Below, piece after piece: positions 39,600-51,068 of a stretch of DNA of 64,000 nt (positions within the stretch are counted from its first letter, which is position 1; every line of letters starts with the position of its first letter). The position numbers and the translations under genes were made by a program. The stretch covers positions 1 to 64,000 of the forward strand of contig JAUMWC010000006.1 in NCBI GenBank assembly GCA_030529855.1, given 5' to 3'. The notes under the pieces were generated by a model. It searched no databases. It saw only the letters and a list, made by a program, of their open reading frames with translations, and was not told the origin of the DNA. This DNA is from Gemella sp. GTDB lineage: Bacteria; Bacillota; Bacilli; Staphylococcales; Gemellaceae.

Positions 39600-41114
39600 A
39601 TGAAAAAATTATTACTAATACTAACTTCTATATTCACTATTTTATTAACAAGTATAAATAATTTAAATACTACACAGGCTTCTAATAAGGATACGATTGT
39701 TACTACTTTCTATCCAATATATGAATTCACAAAACAAATTGTAGGTGATCAAGCAGATGTTGAATTACTTATCCCAGCGGGAACTGAAGTTCACGGTTTT
39801 GAGCCATCTACAAAAGATATGGCAAAAATCCAAGAAGCGTCTGTATTCGTTTATCAAGATCCAAATATGGAAATGTGGGTAGATAAGGTATTAGAAACTA
39901 CAAAAAAAGATTCTAATAGCGTAATTAAATCTACTCAGAACCTTGTATTACTACCAGGTCAAGAAGAAGAACATCACGACCATGATCACGCTGGAGAACA
40001 CCATCACCATGCTTTCGATCCACACTTATGGTTATCTCCTTATCGATCAATTAAGATGGTAGAAAATATTAGAAATGGATTAATTAACAAATATCCAGAT
40101 AAAAAAGAAGTATTTGAAAAAAATGCTAGTGAATATATAAACAAGCTTACTGCTTTAGATAATGAATATAAAGAAAAACTTTCTAATGCTAAACAAAAAC
40201 ACTTTGTAACACAACACACAGCCTTTTCTTATTTAGCTCTAGATTATGGACTAAAACAAGTGTCTATAACTGGTTTAAATGCTGATACAGATCCTTCAAT
40301 ATCTAGATTAAAAGAATTAACTTCATATATTAAAGATAATGAAATTAAATATATCTACTTCGAAGAAAATGCTAAAAAATCAGTTGCTGAAACACTTGCA
40401 AAAGAAACTGGAGTAGAATTATCTGTATTAAACCCACTAGAAAGTCTTACTAAAGAGCAAGCTGACTCTGGAAAAGATTATATATCTATTATGAAAGATA
40501 ACCTAGCTAACCTTGAAAAAACTACAAGTCAAGAAGGAAAAGATATTAAGCCAGAAAATGGTGAAGATACAACTAAGACTGTTTACAATGGATATTTTGA
40601 AGACTCTCAAGTAAAAGACAGAGAATTATCTGACTACGAAGGAGAATGGCAATCTGTTTATCCTTACCTAAAAGACGGTACATTAGACCAGGTATTCGAT
40701 ATTAAATCTAAGAAAACAAAATCTATGACAGCGCAAGAATATAAAGAATATTACGATATTGGTTACAAAACTGATGTTGAAAAAATAGTAATCAAAGGAA
40801 ATACAATGGAATTTTTCCAAAATGGACAGTCTAAAAAATTTGAATACAAATATTCTGGACACAAAGTCCTAACATATAAAAAAGGAAACCGTGGGGTTAG
40901 ATTCTTATTTGAATCAACAGATCCAAATGCTGGACAATTCAAATATATTCAATTCAGTGATCACAATGTAGCACCTGTTAAAACAGGTCACTTCCATATC
41001 TATATGGGCGGAGAAAGTCACGAAAAACTATTTGATGAGTTAGAAAACTGGCCAACTTACTACCCTTCTAAGTTCAGTTCATTTGAAATTGCACAAGAAA
41101 TGGTAGCTCATTAA
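39600..41114 (+). CDS. adcA: Zinc-binding protein AdcA with C-terminal ZinT domain, no lipobox
   Basis: A 504-residue two-domain zinc binder. The ZnuA-like cluster A-1 domain (about 33-300) has the conserved TTFYPIYEFTKQI start and a His-rich loop (HHDHDHAGEHHHH, near 122-134). The ZinT domain (about 325-504) carries the ligand motif GHFHIYMGGESH. The signal peptide MKKLLLILTSIFTILL runs into NNLNTTQASNK with no Cys, whereas other AdcA proteins are lipoproteins; cleavage after TQA by signal peptidase I is possible. Confidence 0.95.
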   Translation: MKKLLLILTSIFTILLTSINNLNTTQASNKDTIVTTFYPIYEFTKQIVGDQADVELLIPAGTEVHGFEPSTKDMAKIQEASVFVYQDPNMEMWVDKVLETTKKDSNSVIKSTQNLVLLPGQEEEHHDHDHAGEHHHHAFDPHLWLSPYRSIKMVENIRNGLINKYPDKKEVFEKNASEYINKLTALDNEYKEKLSNAKQKHFVTQHTAFSYLALDYGLKQVSITGLNADTDPSISRLKELTSYIKDNEIKYIYFEENAKKSVAETLAKETGVELSVLNPLESLTKEQADSGKDYISIMKDNLANLEKTTSQEGKDIKPENGEDTTKTVYNGYFEDSQVKDRELSDYEGEWQSVYPYLKDGTLDQVFDIKSKKTKSMTAQEYKEYYDIGYKTDVEKIVIKGNTMEFFQNGQSKKFEYKYSGHKVLTYKKGNRGVRFLFESTDPNAGQFKYIQFSDHNVAPVKTGHFHIYMGGESHEKLFDELENWPTYYPSKFSSFEIAQEMVAH

Positions 41115-41115
41115 T

Positions 41116-41159
41116 AAAAATAAAACGTACTTGATAAGGTTCAAGTACGTTTTATTTTT
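41116..41159 (+). terminator. Terminator of adcRCBA
   Basis: A very strong perfect 19-bp stem (41116-41134 with 41141-41159), core AAAACGTACTTGA, loop TAAGGT, T-rich end. Confidence 0.94.
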
Positions 41160-41172
41160 ATATTTATCTACA

Positions 41173-41203
41173 AAAAAATGAGAGACAAAGTCTCTCATTT
41201 TTT
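41173..41203 (-). terminator. Terminator of ezrA
   Basis: Perfect 14-bp stem AAAAAATGAGAGAC/GTCTCTCATTTTTT with a 3-nt loop; the ezrA stop codon touches the stem. Confidence 0.9.
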
Positions 41204-42896
41204 ACTTACCTTTTACTTCTTTTCTAATTCTATCGTAAGCTCCTGCTTCTACTTTTTCTAAAGAATTTTTAATAATATCTAGTGTTTTATTATATCTATA
41301 TTCTTTATAATATTGCTCTGCTATCGATAATTGCTTGTGTAAATCAGTATGGTCTTTTCTATATCTGTTAGAGTATCTTATTAATCTCTCAACTAACTCG
41401 ATATCCGTTAAAATATTTTCAACTTCATTTTTATAAATACTTAATGACTCTTCTGCTTCAGCTACTGCTTCTTTTACAAGATCTATATTCATAGGTTCTT
41501 TTTTCAGTTCTTCTAAAGCATATTTATACGAATCTGCAACTTCTTTATATAGAACTACAAATCTATCACTAAATCCTGGTACTCTTGAATTAGAAAGTTT
41601 TCTTCTAACAACTTCTTTTTCTTGATTAATGAAGTTGATTTTATTTCTAGCAGTTACTTCTTCTTCTCTTAAACTTGTTAAATATCTTGAATATGCTGCT
41701 TGTTCTTCTTCAATTTTCTCTACATCTTGCGATAATTTTTCAATTTTTTCTTTCAAGTCTTTATAATTAAGTCTTGGCTGATTACTAATATATACATCTA
41801 TATCGTGCTTAACATCAATAATGTTACCTAGTAAATCATAATTTTTAGTTATCATTTCCTCATCTTCTGAGTAGATTTGATATCTATTTTTTATTTCTTG
41901 TATGTTATTGTATAAAGCTTCATTTAATTTATCTTGATTCTTTATCTTATTACTTACTTCAGAATAATTTTGTTCTACATATTTTTTGTAATCAATTTCT
42001 TTCTTAAGTCCGTTAGATACTTCCTCAATTACATCATAAATTCCATCTAAGATAGATTCAATTAAATCTATATCTCCAGTTTTAACTTTTTCTCTAGCAT
42101 CATTTAATTGCCAAACACAATTTTCAACTTTTGATGATATTTCTAAATGACTTAATTTGAATCCTTTTTTCTCCATTTCTTCAACTTTCAATCTTAATGA
42201 TTGAATTTGAGCTGGAGTTGTTTTTTCAATTTCTTTTAGAATTTCAGGTAATATAACCATTCTTTCTTTTAGATTCTGAATTTTTAAATTAATATCTTGA
42301 ATAGATTCTTGTGCTTCAATGCACTTTCCATTTGCAGTTAGAGCTTTGAATTCATCTAATTCTGGAGCTAAGTTCTTAATATCTTTTTCGAAAGTATCTG
42401 CAGCCCCACCATATTGATGTCTCTTAGCTAGTAGTTCTCTATTTAACTCTTTATATTCTTTAACTACTTCTTCATACTGTTCTTTATTCTTAGGCTCAAC
42501 TTCTTTTAACTCTTTAATTTCTTTTCTAATAGTCGCTATCTTTTCATTAATATTATTAATATTAGAATCACAGTTGAATATTACTTCTTCTGCATGTTTA
42601 AAATTAAATTTATCAATATATGATTCCGCCATCTCTAGATCTTTATCTAGTTCATCTATATCAATACTTTGAATTTCATACCAAGAACTCTCCCAGTCTT
42701 CATATTTATTCAGAGCTTTTCCTGCTAAGTTTAAATTCTTAACTTCTTTTAATTCCTCTGATAAAGTTTCTCTCTCAAGATTATCCTTTATCTCTAGGAG
42801 TGGTAAAAGATCTTGTTTTTTTCTATTTCTAAGCATAAACAAGTAGACAACTACTGCTATTATTGCTATACCTAGAAAGGAATAAAAGTAAATCAT
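41202..42896 (-). CDS. ezrA: Septation ring formation regulator EzrA
   Basis: A 564-residue cell-division protein that binds FtsZ and tunes Z-ring assembly in Firmicutes. One N-terminal membrane anchor (residues 3-22) is followed by KKQDLLPLLEIKDNLE and an almost wholly alpha-helical spectrin-like body. WESSWYEIQ is a conserved EzrA segment. The length matches the family (about 560-575). Confidence 0.93.
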   Translation of the reverse strand: MIYFYSFLGIAIIAVVVYLFMLRNRKKQDLLPLLEIKDNLERETLSEELKEVKNLNLAGKALNKYEDWESSWYEIQSIDIDELDKDLEMAESYIDKFNFKHAEEVIFNCDSNINNINEKIATIRKEIKELKEVEPKNKEQYEEVVKEYKELNRELLAKRHQYGGAADTFEKDIKNLAPELDEFKALTANGKCIEAQESIQDINLKIQNLKERMVILPEILKEIEKTTPAQIQSLRLKVEEMEKKGFKLSHLEISSKVENCVWQLNDAREKVKTGDIDLIESILDGIYDVIEEVSNGLKKEIDYKKYVEQNYSEVSNKIKNQDKLNEALYNNIQEIKNRYQIYSEDEEMITKNYDLLGNIIDVKHDIDVYISNQPRLNYKDLKEKIEKLSQDVEKIEEEQAAYSRYLTSLREEEVTARNKINFINQEKEVVRRKLSNSRVPGFSDRFVVLYKEVADSYKYALEELKKEPMNIDLVKEAVAEAEESLSIYKNEVENILTDIELVERLIRYSNRYRKDHTDLHKQLSIAEQYYKEYRYNKTLDIIKNSLEKVEAGAYDRIRKEVKGK

Positions 42897-42952
42897 ATTT
42901 ATCCTCCGTTATATTATATTTTAATAATGTGCAAAAATAGATTATTAACAGC

Positions 42953-42958
42953 ATTATA
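42953..42958 (-). promoter_or_regulatory. ezrA -10 element (extended)
   Basis: TATAAT preceded by TGG on the minus strand; the -35 region is only T-rich. An 8-bp inverted repeat (TTAATAAT, 42921-42928; ATTATTAA, 42941-42948) lies just downstream. Confidence 0.5.
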
Positions 42959-42992
42959 CCACTTTTTCTATTAAAAAAAAAGTATTTTTAGT

Positions 42993-43766
42993 TTACTTTA
43001 AAGAATTTATTGCATTATTTACTTCTTCATTATCATAATATACTTTTTTCAAATATAAACCACTTGCATCTGCTGTTTTTCCAGCAAATGATCTATCTTT
43101 TTTAGCTATAATTTCTTCAACGTATTCTGCTGAATATTTCCCATTAGCAACTTCGATAACAGTCCCTATGATTATCCTTACCATATTATAAAGAAAACCA
43201 TCTCCACTTATATTAAACACAACTACATCTCCCTCTTTTTTCATAGTGAATTCTGTAATAGTCCTTACCTTATCTTCTACACTTGATCCTGCTGAACAAA
43301 AAGATGTAAAATCATGTGTTCCTAAAAAATATTTTAAAGATTTCTCTGCTTTTTCAAAATTAAATTCATATTGATAGTGTCCTACATAATTTACTAAAAA
43401 TGGATCTACATATTTTCCTAGATACAATTTGTATTCATATGTTTTTGATATAGCATCATATCTAACATGAAAATCATCTTCTACTATCTTAGCACCCGTT
43501 ATTCTAACATCTGCTGGTAAATTAGCATTCAGTGACTTTACCCAGGCGTCTTCTGGTATTTTATATGGTGTATCAAAATGAATTGGTTGCATATAGGCAT
43601 GAACCCCACTATCAGTTCTACCACTCATATAAATTCTTATATCTTGACCCTTGTGTATTCTTTTTAAAGCTTTTTCTATTACTTCTTGTACTGTTATCCT
43701 ATCTGGTTGTATTTGGAATCCAAAATAGTTTGATCCATCATATCTACAAAATAATACTACTCTCAT
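42993..43766 (-). CDS. truA: tRNA pseudouridine synthase A
   Basis: A 257-residue enzyme making pseudouridine at tRNA positions 38-40. The catalytic Asp is in YMSGRTDSGVHAYMQP (near residue 55). FCRYDGSNYFGFQIQP at the start and FNISGDGFLYNMVRIIIGT are family marks. It stands apart from the ecf transporter genes it follows in Bacillus. Confidence 0.96.
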   Translation of the reverse strand: MRVVLFCRYDGSNYFGFQIQPDRITVQEVIEKALKRIHKGQDIRIYMSGRTDSGVHAYMQPIHFDTPYKIPEDAWVKSLNANLPADVRITGAKIVEDDFHVRYDAISKTYEYKLYLGKYVDPFLVNYVGHYQYEFNFEKAEKSLKYFLGTHDFTSFCSAGSSVEDKVRTITEFTMKKEGDVVVFNISGDGFLYNMVRIIIGTVIEVANGKYSAEYVEEIIAKKDRSFAGKTADASGLYLKKVYYDNEEVNNAINSLK

Positions 43767-43832
43767 TTTTTTCTCCTAATTTTCTATTCAATTAATTATA
43801 ACTTATGTAGAAAATGCACTCAAGAAAAATAA

Positions 43833-43866
43833 GAAATCCTACTCTAATTTCTTAGAATAAGATTTC
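43833..43866 (-). terminator. Terminator of malQ-glgP
   Basis: 15-bp stem (43833-43847 with 43852-43866) with two wobble positions, loop TTTC, and TTATTTTTC on the minus strand. Confidence 0.78.
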
Positions 43867-43885
43867 ATATTTTAATATTTACAAT

Positions 43886-46147
43886 TTAATAACTCTTCCA
43901 AATATCGTTATTGTATTGTTCTATAGTTCTATCTGAAGAGAAGAATCCTGCTTTAGCAATATTGTGAAGAACTTTTTTATTCCATGATTCTCTGTCTTCA
44001 TACTCTTCAAATACACGTTCTTTTATTTCTATGTATTCTCGTAAATCAATTAATGTCATAAACCAATCTTTATTTATTAATTCATTATGAAGCCTGGTTA
44101 ATTTTTCTTCATTTCCAACATTCTTCACTTCATCACTTAAAATAAAGTCAACCGCTCTTTTGATAAATTCATCTCCATTATAAAAATCTGCTGATTTATA
44201 TGCATGTTTATCATATAGATCAATAATATGGTCAGAATCTTTACCAAATGTATAAATGTTTTCATGTCCTGCTAACTCTGCAATTTCTACGTTAGCTCCA
44301 TCCATTGTTCCTAAAGTAAGTGCACCGTTAAGCATAAATTTCATATTTCCTGTTCCTGACGCTTCTTTTGATGCAAGAGAAATTTGCTCAGAAATATCTG
44401 TTGCTGGTATTAATTTTTCGGCAACTGTTACATTATAGTTTTCTACTAGGAATACATTCAGATATTTACTTACTTCTGGATCATTATTAATCAGCTCTGA
44501 TAGACATAAGATTAAATGTATTATATCTTGAGCTATTGTATAAGCTGGAGCTGCTTTCCCACCAAAGATTACAGTAATCTTTCTCTTAGGAAGTTTCCCT
44601 GCTTTAATCTCTAAATATTTATGAATTACATAAAGTGCATTCATCTGTTGACGTTTATATTCATGGAATCTCTTGATTTGAGTATCAATAATTGAATTTT
44701 CATCAAGCTCTATTCCCTTATTGTCTTTCAGATATTTCTTAAGAGCTACTTTATTTTTAAATTTAATTTCTTCTAATTTTTCAAGAACTTCTTTATTATC
44801 AACAAACTCTAATATTTTTTCTAATTGTGTTGCATCAGTTAAATAACCTTGACCAATTAATTCTTTTAGATAATCTGCTAAATCTTGATTAGCAAACTCT
44901 AACCATCTTCTAAATGTTATACCATTTGTTTTATTATTAAATTTATCTGGATAAGTTTCATAAAAATCTTTTAATTCCGATTTTTTCAGAATATCAGTAT
45001 GTAATGCTGCTACTCCATTTACTGAGTTAGCTATGTGGATATCCATATGTGCCATATGTACACGTCCCGCTTCATCAATAATATGAAGTGCTTGATTTGA
45101 GAAGTATTTCTTAACCAATCCATCTAATTCTTTAATTATTCCTACTAAATGCGGAACTACTTCTTCTAAGTATGATAACGGCCATTTTTCTAATGCTTCA
45201 GCTAAGATAGTATGGTTTGTATATCCTGTCATTCCCATAACTACTTCTACCGCTTCAATAAATCCTAAACCATGCTTTTCAGTAAGTAATCTAATTAATT
45301 CTGGTATTACTAAAGATGGGTGTGTATCATTAATTTGAATATAAGCATACTCTGCTAAGTCTCTTACATTTGATCCACGTTCAATAGCTTCATCTAAAAC
45401 AAGTTGTGCTGCATTTGATACCATGAAGTATTGTTGATAAATACGTAGTAATTCTCCATTTTTATCAGAATCATCTGGATATAAGAATAATGTTAAATTA
45501 GATTTGATATCTGTCTTATCAAAAGATATTCCTTCTTTAATTAATTTATAGTCAACATCTTTAATATCAAATAAGTTTAAATAATTTTTAGTATCTTTCC
45601 CATACCCTAAAACATCTAACCTATCTAATTTAGATTTTAGTGTAAAATCTTTGAATGGTACTTCATAGCTAACATCTGTTGGAATTAACCAAGAATTATT
45701 TTCAATCCAAAAGTTTGGTTCTGTTTCTTGAATATTGTTTTTGAATACTTGTCTAAACAATCCACAGTGATAATTTAATCCAACACCTTCTCCATTAATA
45801 CCTAAAGATGACATAGAATCTACAAAACATGCAGCTAATCGTCCAAGTCCACCATTTCCTAACGATGGTTCTGGCTCTACATCTTCAATCTTACTAATTG
45901 ATTTTCCTACAGCTTCTAATTCTTCTTTAATTTCTTTATATATCCCTAGATTAATTAAATTATTAGATAATAATTTTCCAATAAGAAACTCTGCTGAAAT
46001 ATAGTAAACTTTTTTCTTGGCAGTATTTTTTGTTTTTTCTTTACCTAATTCTTTTACGTAATTTAGTAATTCTAAGTAAATTTCTTCATCACTTAATTTA
46101 GCAAGTTTTTTATTTAATTTTTCTTCAACATATTTTGTAAAATTCAT
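43886..46147 (-). CDS. glgP: Glycogen/maltodextrin phosphorylase
   Basis: A 753-residue PLP enzyme splitting alpha-1,4-glucans to glucose-1-phosphate. [20 protein letters not shown] holds the PLP Lys; [14 protein letters not shown] and [16 protein letters not shown] are conserved. The gene begins immediately after the malQ stop, so the pair should process maltodextrins together. The size suits the MalP class, slightly shorter than animal phosphorylases. Confidence 0.95.
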   Translation of the reverse strand: MNFTKYVEEKLNKKLAKLSDEEIYLELLNYVKELGKEKTKNTAKKKVYYISAEFLIGKLLSNNLINLGIYKEIKEELEAVGKSISKIEDVEPEPSLGNGGLGRLAACFVDSMSSLGINGEGVGLNYHCGLFRQVFKNNIQETEPNFWIENNSWLIPTDVSYEVPFKDFTLKSKLDRLDVLGYGKDTKNYLNLFDIKDVDYKLIKEGISFDKTDIKSNLTLFLYPDDSDKNGELLRIYQQYFMVSNAAQLVLDEAIERGSNVRDLAEYAYIQINDTHPSLVIPELIRLLTEKHGLGFIEAVEVVMGMTGYTNHTILAEALEKWPLSYLEEVVPHLVGIIKELDGLVKKYFSNQALHIIDEAGRVHMAHMDIHIANSVNGVAALHTDILKKSELKDFYETYPDKFNNKTNGITFRRWLEFANQDLADYLKELIGQGYLTDATQLEKILEFVDNKEVLEKLEEIKFKNKVALKKYLKDNKGIELDENSIIDTQIKRFHEYKRQQMNALYVIHKYLEIKAGKLPKRKITVIFGGKAAPAYTIAQDIIHLILCLSELINNDPEVSKYLNVFLVENYNVTVAEKLIPATDISEQISLASKEASGTGNMKFMLNGALTLGTMDGANVEIAELAGHENIYTFGKDSDHIIDLYDKHAYKSADFYNGDEFIKRAVDFILSDEVKNVGNEEKLTRLHNELINKDWFMTLIDLREYIEIKERVFEEYEDRESWNKKVLHNIAKAGFFSSDRTIEQYNNDIWKSY

Positions 46148-47644
46148 TTATTTCCCTCTCTGATATAGATTAGTTAATTCTTTAAAATAAGTTTTTCTTT
46201 CTTCAGTTAAGTCTTCCCACTTCATTCTCCATTTCCAGTTTTCCCCAACTGTATTTGGAGTGTTTATTCTACTACTTGCAGGTAGGTCTAAAATATCTTG
46301 CATACAAGCAATAGCAGTATCTGCAACTGATGAATATACTGACCTTAACATAGCCCTTGTTATAAGTTCATCTTCTACTTTATTCAGATACTTATCAGCA
46401 AACTCTTTTTGCTTATCAGTTAGTGAATCATACCAACCATTAACAACTTCATTATCATGAGTTCCTACATAAGCTATAGAATTAGCCTTATAGTTGTGTG
46501 GTAAATATGAACTTGTTCCTGAATCATCAAAGAATGCAAATTGTAAAACACTCATTCCAGGAAAAGCTGTATCAGCTAATAACTTCCTAGTTTTGTCATC
46601 AATATCTCCTAAATCTTCAGCAATTATTGGTAGCTCCCCTAATCTATTCTTAATTACCCAAAATAATTCATATCCTGGCCCAGGTTGCCATTTCCCATTT
46701 TTTGCAGTATCTTCACTTGCATCTACTTGCCAAAAATCAGAAAAACCTTTGAAATGATCTATTCTCAATACATCATACATTTTAAAGCTTTCTTGTATTC
46801 TATATACCCACCAGTCATAATTACTTTCTCTGTGTTTTGCCCAATCATATATTGGATTCCCCCAATACTGACCATCTTCTGAAAATCCATCAGCAGGAAC
46901 CCCTGCAACATATATAGGATTTTTAATCTCATCTAATTTAAATAAATGAGGCATTGTCCATACCTCAACACTATCAGCAGACACATATATTGGCATATCA
47001 CCTATAATTTCTATATCCTTTTTATTAGCATAGTCTTTTAATTCTTTCCACTGTTTAAAAAAGAAGAATTGTACTACTCTGTGATATTCAATTTCCTTAG
47101 ATAATAAACTTTCATATTTTTGTAAAGAAGCTATTTCTCTCTTAATTAATGAAACATCATCCCATTCTTGTAAAGGTTTATTCTTGAAATATTCTTTATA
47201 TGCCATAAATTGTGCATAATTATCCAACCACGACTCATTTTCTTTTTTGAAAATTGCATACTCTGTAGTAAATTTTGAAGAATTAGAAAAATTTTCTACA
47301 GCCTTTTCTAAAATAGGTCTTCTAGTATTAAATAATAATTCATAATCTATATATTCTTCATTATCTGTAAACCTTACTTTACTATAATCAGTTTCATCCA
47401 ATAATGAATCTTCTTTAAGTAATTCAAAATCTATTAAATTTGTATTTCCTGCTACAGCAGAGAATGATTGATATGGGGAATCCCCATAACTTGTTGTTGT
47501 CAATGGAAGTATTTGCCAATAAGTTTGATTTGTCTCTTTTAAAAAATCTACAAATTTATAGGCATCTTTTCCAAATGTCCCTATTCCAAGATTTCCTGGT
47601 AAAGATGTTATATGCAATAACACACCACTTGCTCTGTTCCCCAT
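46148..47644 (-). CDS. malQ: 4-alpha-glucanotransferase
   Basis: A 498-residue GH77 amylomaltase that rearranges maltodextrins for the phosphorylase. GVLLHITSLPGNLGIGTFG opens the family. The catalytic nucleophile is the Asp of VLRIDHFKGF, acid/base Glu is in IIAEDLGD, and a third Asp in YVGTHDNEVVNGW. It is first in malQ-glgP; no maltose regulator or transporter adjoins it. Confidence 0.96.
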   Translation of the reverse strand: MGNRASGVLLHITSLPGNLGIGTFGKDAYKFVDFLKETNQTYWQILPLTTTSYGDSPYQSFSAVAGNTNLIDFELLKEDSLLDETDYSKVRFTDNEEYIDYELLFNTRRPILEKAVENFSNSSKFTTEYAIFKKENESWLDNYAQFMAYKEYFKNKPLQEWDDVSLIKREIASLQKYESLLSKEIEYHRVVQFFFFKQWKELKDYANKKDIEIIGDMPIYVSADSVEVWTMPHLFKLDEIKNPIYVAGVPADGFSEDGQYWGNPIYDWAKHRESNYDWWVYRIQESFKMYDVLRIDHFKGFSDFWQVDASEDTAKNGKWQPGPGYELFWVIKNRLGELPIIAEDLGDIDDKTRKLLADTAFPGMSVLQFAFFDDSGTSSYLPHNYKANSIAYVGTHDNEVVNGWYDSLTDKQKEFADKYLNKVEDELITRAMLRSVYSSVADTAIACMQDILDLPASSRINTPNTVGENWKWRMKWEDLTEERKTYFKELTNLYQRGK

Positions 47645-47675
47645 TTCTATACTCCTTTTTTCTCCCTATACATAC

Positions 47676-47703
47676 ATTGTAACAAAAATATGCTTACAGT
47701 CAA
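47676..47703 (-). promoter_or_regulatory. malQ-glgP promoter
   Basis: TTGACT (47698-47703), 16-bp spacer, TACAAT (47676-47681) preceded by TGT on the minus strand. I see no clear catabolite-repression (cre) site. Confidence 0.72.
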
Positions 47704-47786
47704 ATTTTTTTCATTAAATTTTCTTAACAAAATGTACTTTTTACAAATAATGTCCGTACTAAATTTAAACTTTCATTTCACAAAAT

Positions 47787-47818
47787 AATAAAGAGTCTAA
47801 AATTTTAGACTCTTTATT
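47787..47818 (-). terminator. Terminator of crcB
   Basis: 32-base perfect palindrome with core AAAGAGTCTAAAA/TTTTAGACTCTTT, at the gene's end. Confidence 0.88.
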
Positions 47819-48182
47819 TTATTAACATATATCCAAATTTTACCGAGATTATTCCTATAATAACACTAGCCATTATATAACATATAGCAGTAAAGATATT
47901 CCCATTCTGAAATAAATTAACATTTTCATTTGCAAAAGTAGAAAATGTTGTAAAAGATCCACAAAATCCTATCACTAATAAATAATTCCATACGGAATTT
48001 CCAAGATTATATTTATCTAATATTCCATACAAAATTCCAATTATTAAGCATCCTATAATGTTTATAGTATATGTCGATACAGGGAATACTGTATTAAATT
48101 GATTTTTTATATATAATCCTAGTGAGTGCCTCGCTATAGCTCCTAGTGCACCACCTATTCCTATAAATATTATATTCATCAT
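47814..48182 (-). CDS. crcB: Fluoride exporter CrcB/Fluc
   Basis: A 122-residue, four-helix fluoride channel subunit. GIGGALGAIARHSLG at the start and GFCGSFTTFSTFANE, with the conserved Phe box, are diagnostic. Fluc proteins work as antiparallel dimers, and Firmicutes often carry two adjacent genes; only one is here. I see no fluoride riboswitch in the 50-base gap to groEL, and the gene may depend on read-through past the groEL hairpin. Confidence 0.93.
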   Translation of the reverse strand: MMNIIFIGIGGALGAIARHSLGLYIKNQFNTVFPVSTYTINIIGCLIIGILYGILDKYNLGNSVWNYLLVIGFCGSFTTFSTFANENVNLFQNGNIFTAICYIMASVIIGIISVKFGYMLIK

Positions 48183-48201
48183 TTCTTCCTCCCTAAAGAA
48201 A

Positions 48202-48229
48202 AGAAGTATAGTCTTTTAACTATACTTCT
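48202..48229 (-). terminator. Terminator of groES-groEL
   Basis: Perfect 11-bp stem AGAAGTATAGT/ACTATACTTCT with a 6-nt loop, followed by TTTTCTTT on the minus strand. Confidence 0.88.
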
Positions 48230-48235
48230 AAATCA

Positions 48236-50132
<1,897 letters not shown>

Positions 50133-50165
50133 TATTATTCTCCTTAATATATATTTACTATAATT

Positions 50166-50194
50166 ATATTAAAACAAATATCAAAAAATGTCAA
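50166..50194 (-). promoter_or_regulatory. groESL promoter
   Basis: TTGACA (50189-50194), 17-bp spacer, TAATAT (50166-50171) on the minus strand. Confidence 0.82.
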
Positions 50195-50195
50195 A
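50179..50195 (+). promoter_or_regulatory. Candidate CtsR box at groESL
   Basis: On the plus strand TATCAAA-AAA-TGTCAAA resembles the CtsR heptad pair RGTCAAA-N3-RGTCAAA, with two and one mismatches. It overlaps the -35. No TTAGCACTC/GAGTGCTAA (CIRCE) is present. Confidence 0.5.
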
Positions 50196-50209
50196 AATGA
50201 CAAACAAGA

Positions 50210-50229
50210 AGAGGTCTAATTTAGCCTCT
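50210..50229 (-). terminator. Weak hairpin after the MtrB-like gene
   Basis: AGAGG/CCTCT plus CTAA/TTAG with one bulged base; only a poor T-run follows. It may separate this unit from groESL. Confidence 0.4.
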
Positions 50230-50233
50230 ATAC

Positions 50234-50437
50234 TTATTCCGATATTACTGGATCCAATTTAGATACTATTCTAGCACGTCCTATAACCTTGAAGTTTAGG
50301 ATATCTTCATGCATATTTAGAACTAGGACATTACCTTTTTCTAATATTTCCAGCATTTCTTCATTATTTTTCTTTTTACTTATAATCTTAACTTGTTCAG
50401 ATTCTGCTCTGATAATTATATAGTTCATATTTTCCAT
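50234..50437 (-). CDS. TRAP (MtrB)-like small protein
   Basis: A 67-residue beta-rich protein. Aligned by eye to Bacillus TRAP, YIIIRAESEQVKII matches FVVIKAVEDGVNVI, and LEKGNVLVLNMHED with FKVIGRARI matches LDKGEVIIAQFTEH with IKVRGEALI. The position supports it: hup-folE-this gene is the order of hbs-mtrA-mtrB in Bacillus. Yet the Trp-pocket positions (Gly23, Thr25, Thr30, Asp39) are mostly changed and RNA-binding Lys37 and Arg58 are Ile, leaving only Lys56. So it may bind another ligand or RNA, or none. It starts 8 nt after folE with AGGT. Confidence 0.62.
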   Translation of the reverse strand: MENMNYIIIRAESEQVKIISKKKNNEEMLEILEKGNVLVLNMHEDILNFKVIGRARIVSKLDPVISE

Positions 50438-50445
50438 ACTACTAC

Positions 50446-51006
50446 CTATAATTTAATTTTATATTCTATATCTCTGACTAATTCAATATCTTCTCTAAAT
50501 ATACCTGTTTTCTTACTCGTTACAGTTTTAGAACCAAGTTTTTTTATCCCTCTCATAGCCATGCACATGTGCTCTGCTTCAATAATAACATATACACCTT
50601 TCGGTTGTAATTGTTCTTCCATAGCCTTAGCAATCATAAGTGTCATATCTTCTTGAATTTGTAGTCTTCTAGAAGCACTTTCTACAAGTCTAGCTAACTT
50701 GCTTAGCCCTGTTATTTTTCTATTATTAGGTACATATGCAATGTGACACTTACCATAGAATGGTAACATATGGTGTTCACATAAAGAATGAAATTCAATA
50801 TCCTTTACTAAAATTGGTTCATCATTGTCTGATTCAAAGAAAGTATTTATTTCTTCTTTAGGGTCAACTCCCGTTTTAGCCAATAATTCTTCATACATTT
50901 TTACACATCTTTTGGGTGTATCTAGAAGTCCAGCTCTATTAGTATCCTCACCAATATTTTCTAAAAGCTGCTTTATTAATTCTTTTGATTCTTCAATATT
51001 TTTCAC
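50446..51006 (-). CDS. folE: GTP cyclohydrolase I
   Basis: A 186-residue enzyme opening folate synthesis by turning GTP into dihydroneopterin triphosphate. Zinc ligands lie in LCEHHMLPFYGKCHIAYVP, and TGLSKLARLVE and RRLQIQEDMT are conserved. Equivalent to Bacillus mtrA. It works with folB and folK, which lie 40 kb away in this window. Confidence 0.97.
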   Translation of the reverse strand: MKNIEESKELIKQLLENIGEDTNRAGLLDTPKRCVKMYEELLAKTGVDPKEEINTFFESDNDEPILVKDIEFHSLCEHHMLPFYGKCHIAYVPNNRKITGLSKLARLVESASRRLQIQEDMTLMIAKAMEEQLQPKGVYVIIEAEHMCMAMRGIKKLGSKTVTSKKTGIFREDIELVRDIEYKIKL

Positions 51007-51024
51007 TTTGATCTCCTTATAAGA

Positions 51025-51056
51025 AAAAGTTACCGATATTACTATCGATAACTTTT
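51025..51056 (-). terminator. Terminator of hup
   Basis: 14-bp stem AAAAGTTACCGATA/TATCGATAACTTTT with one wobble position and a 4-nt loop; it also separates hup from folE. Confidence 0.82.
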
Positions 51057-51068
51057 AAATAATTTATA

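Noticed and set aside
48183-48235. Fluoride riboswitch before crcB
   Set aside because: The gap is too short and holds only the groEL terminator.
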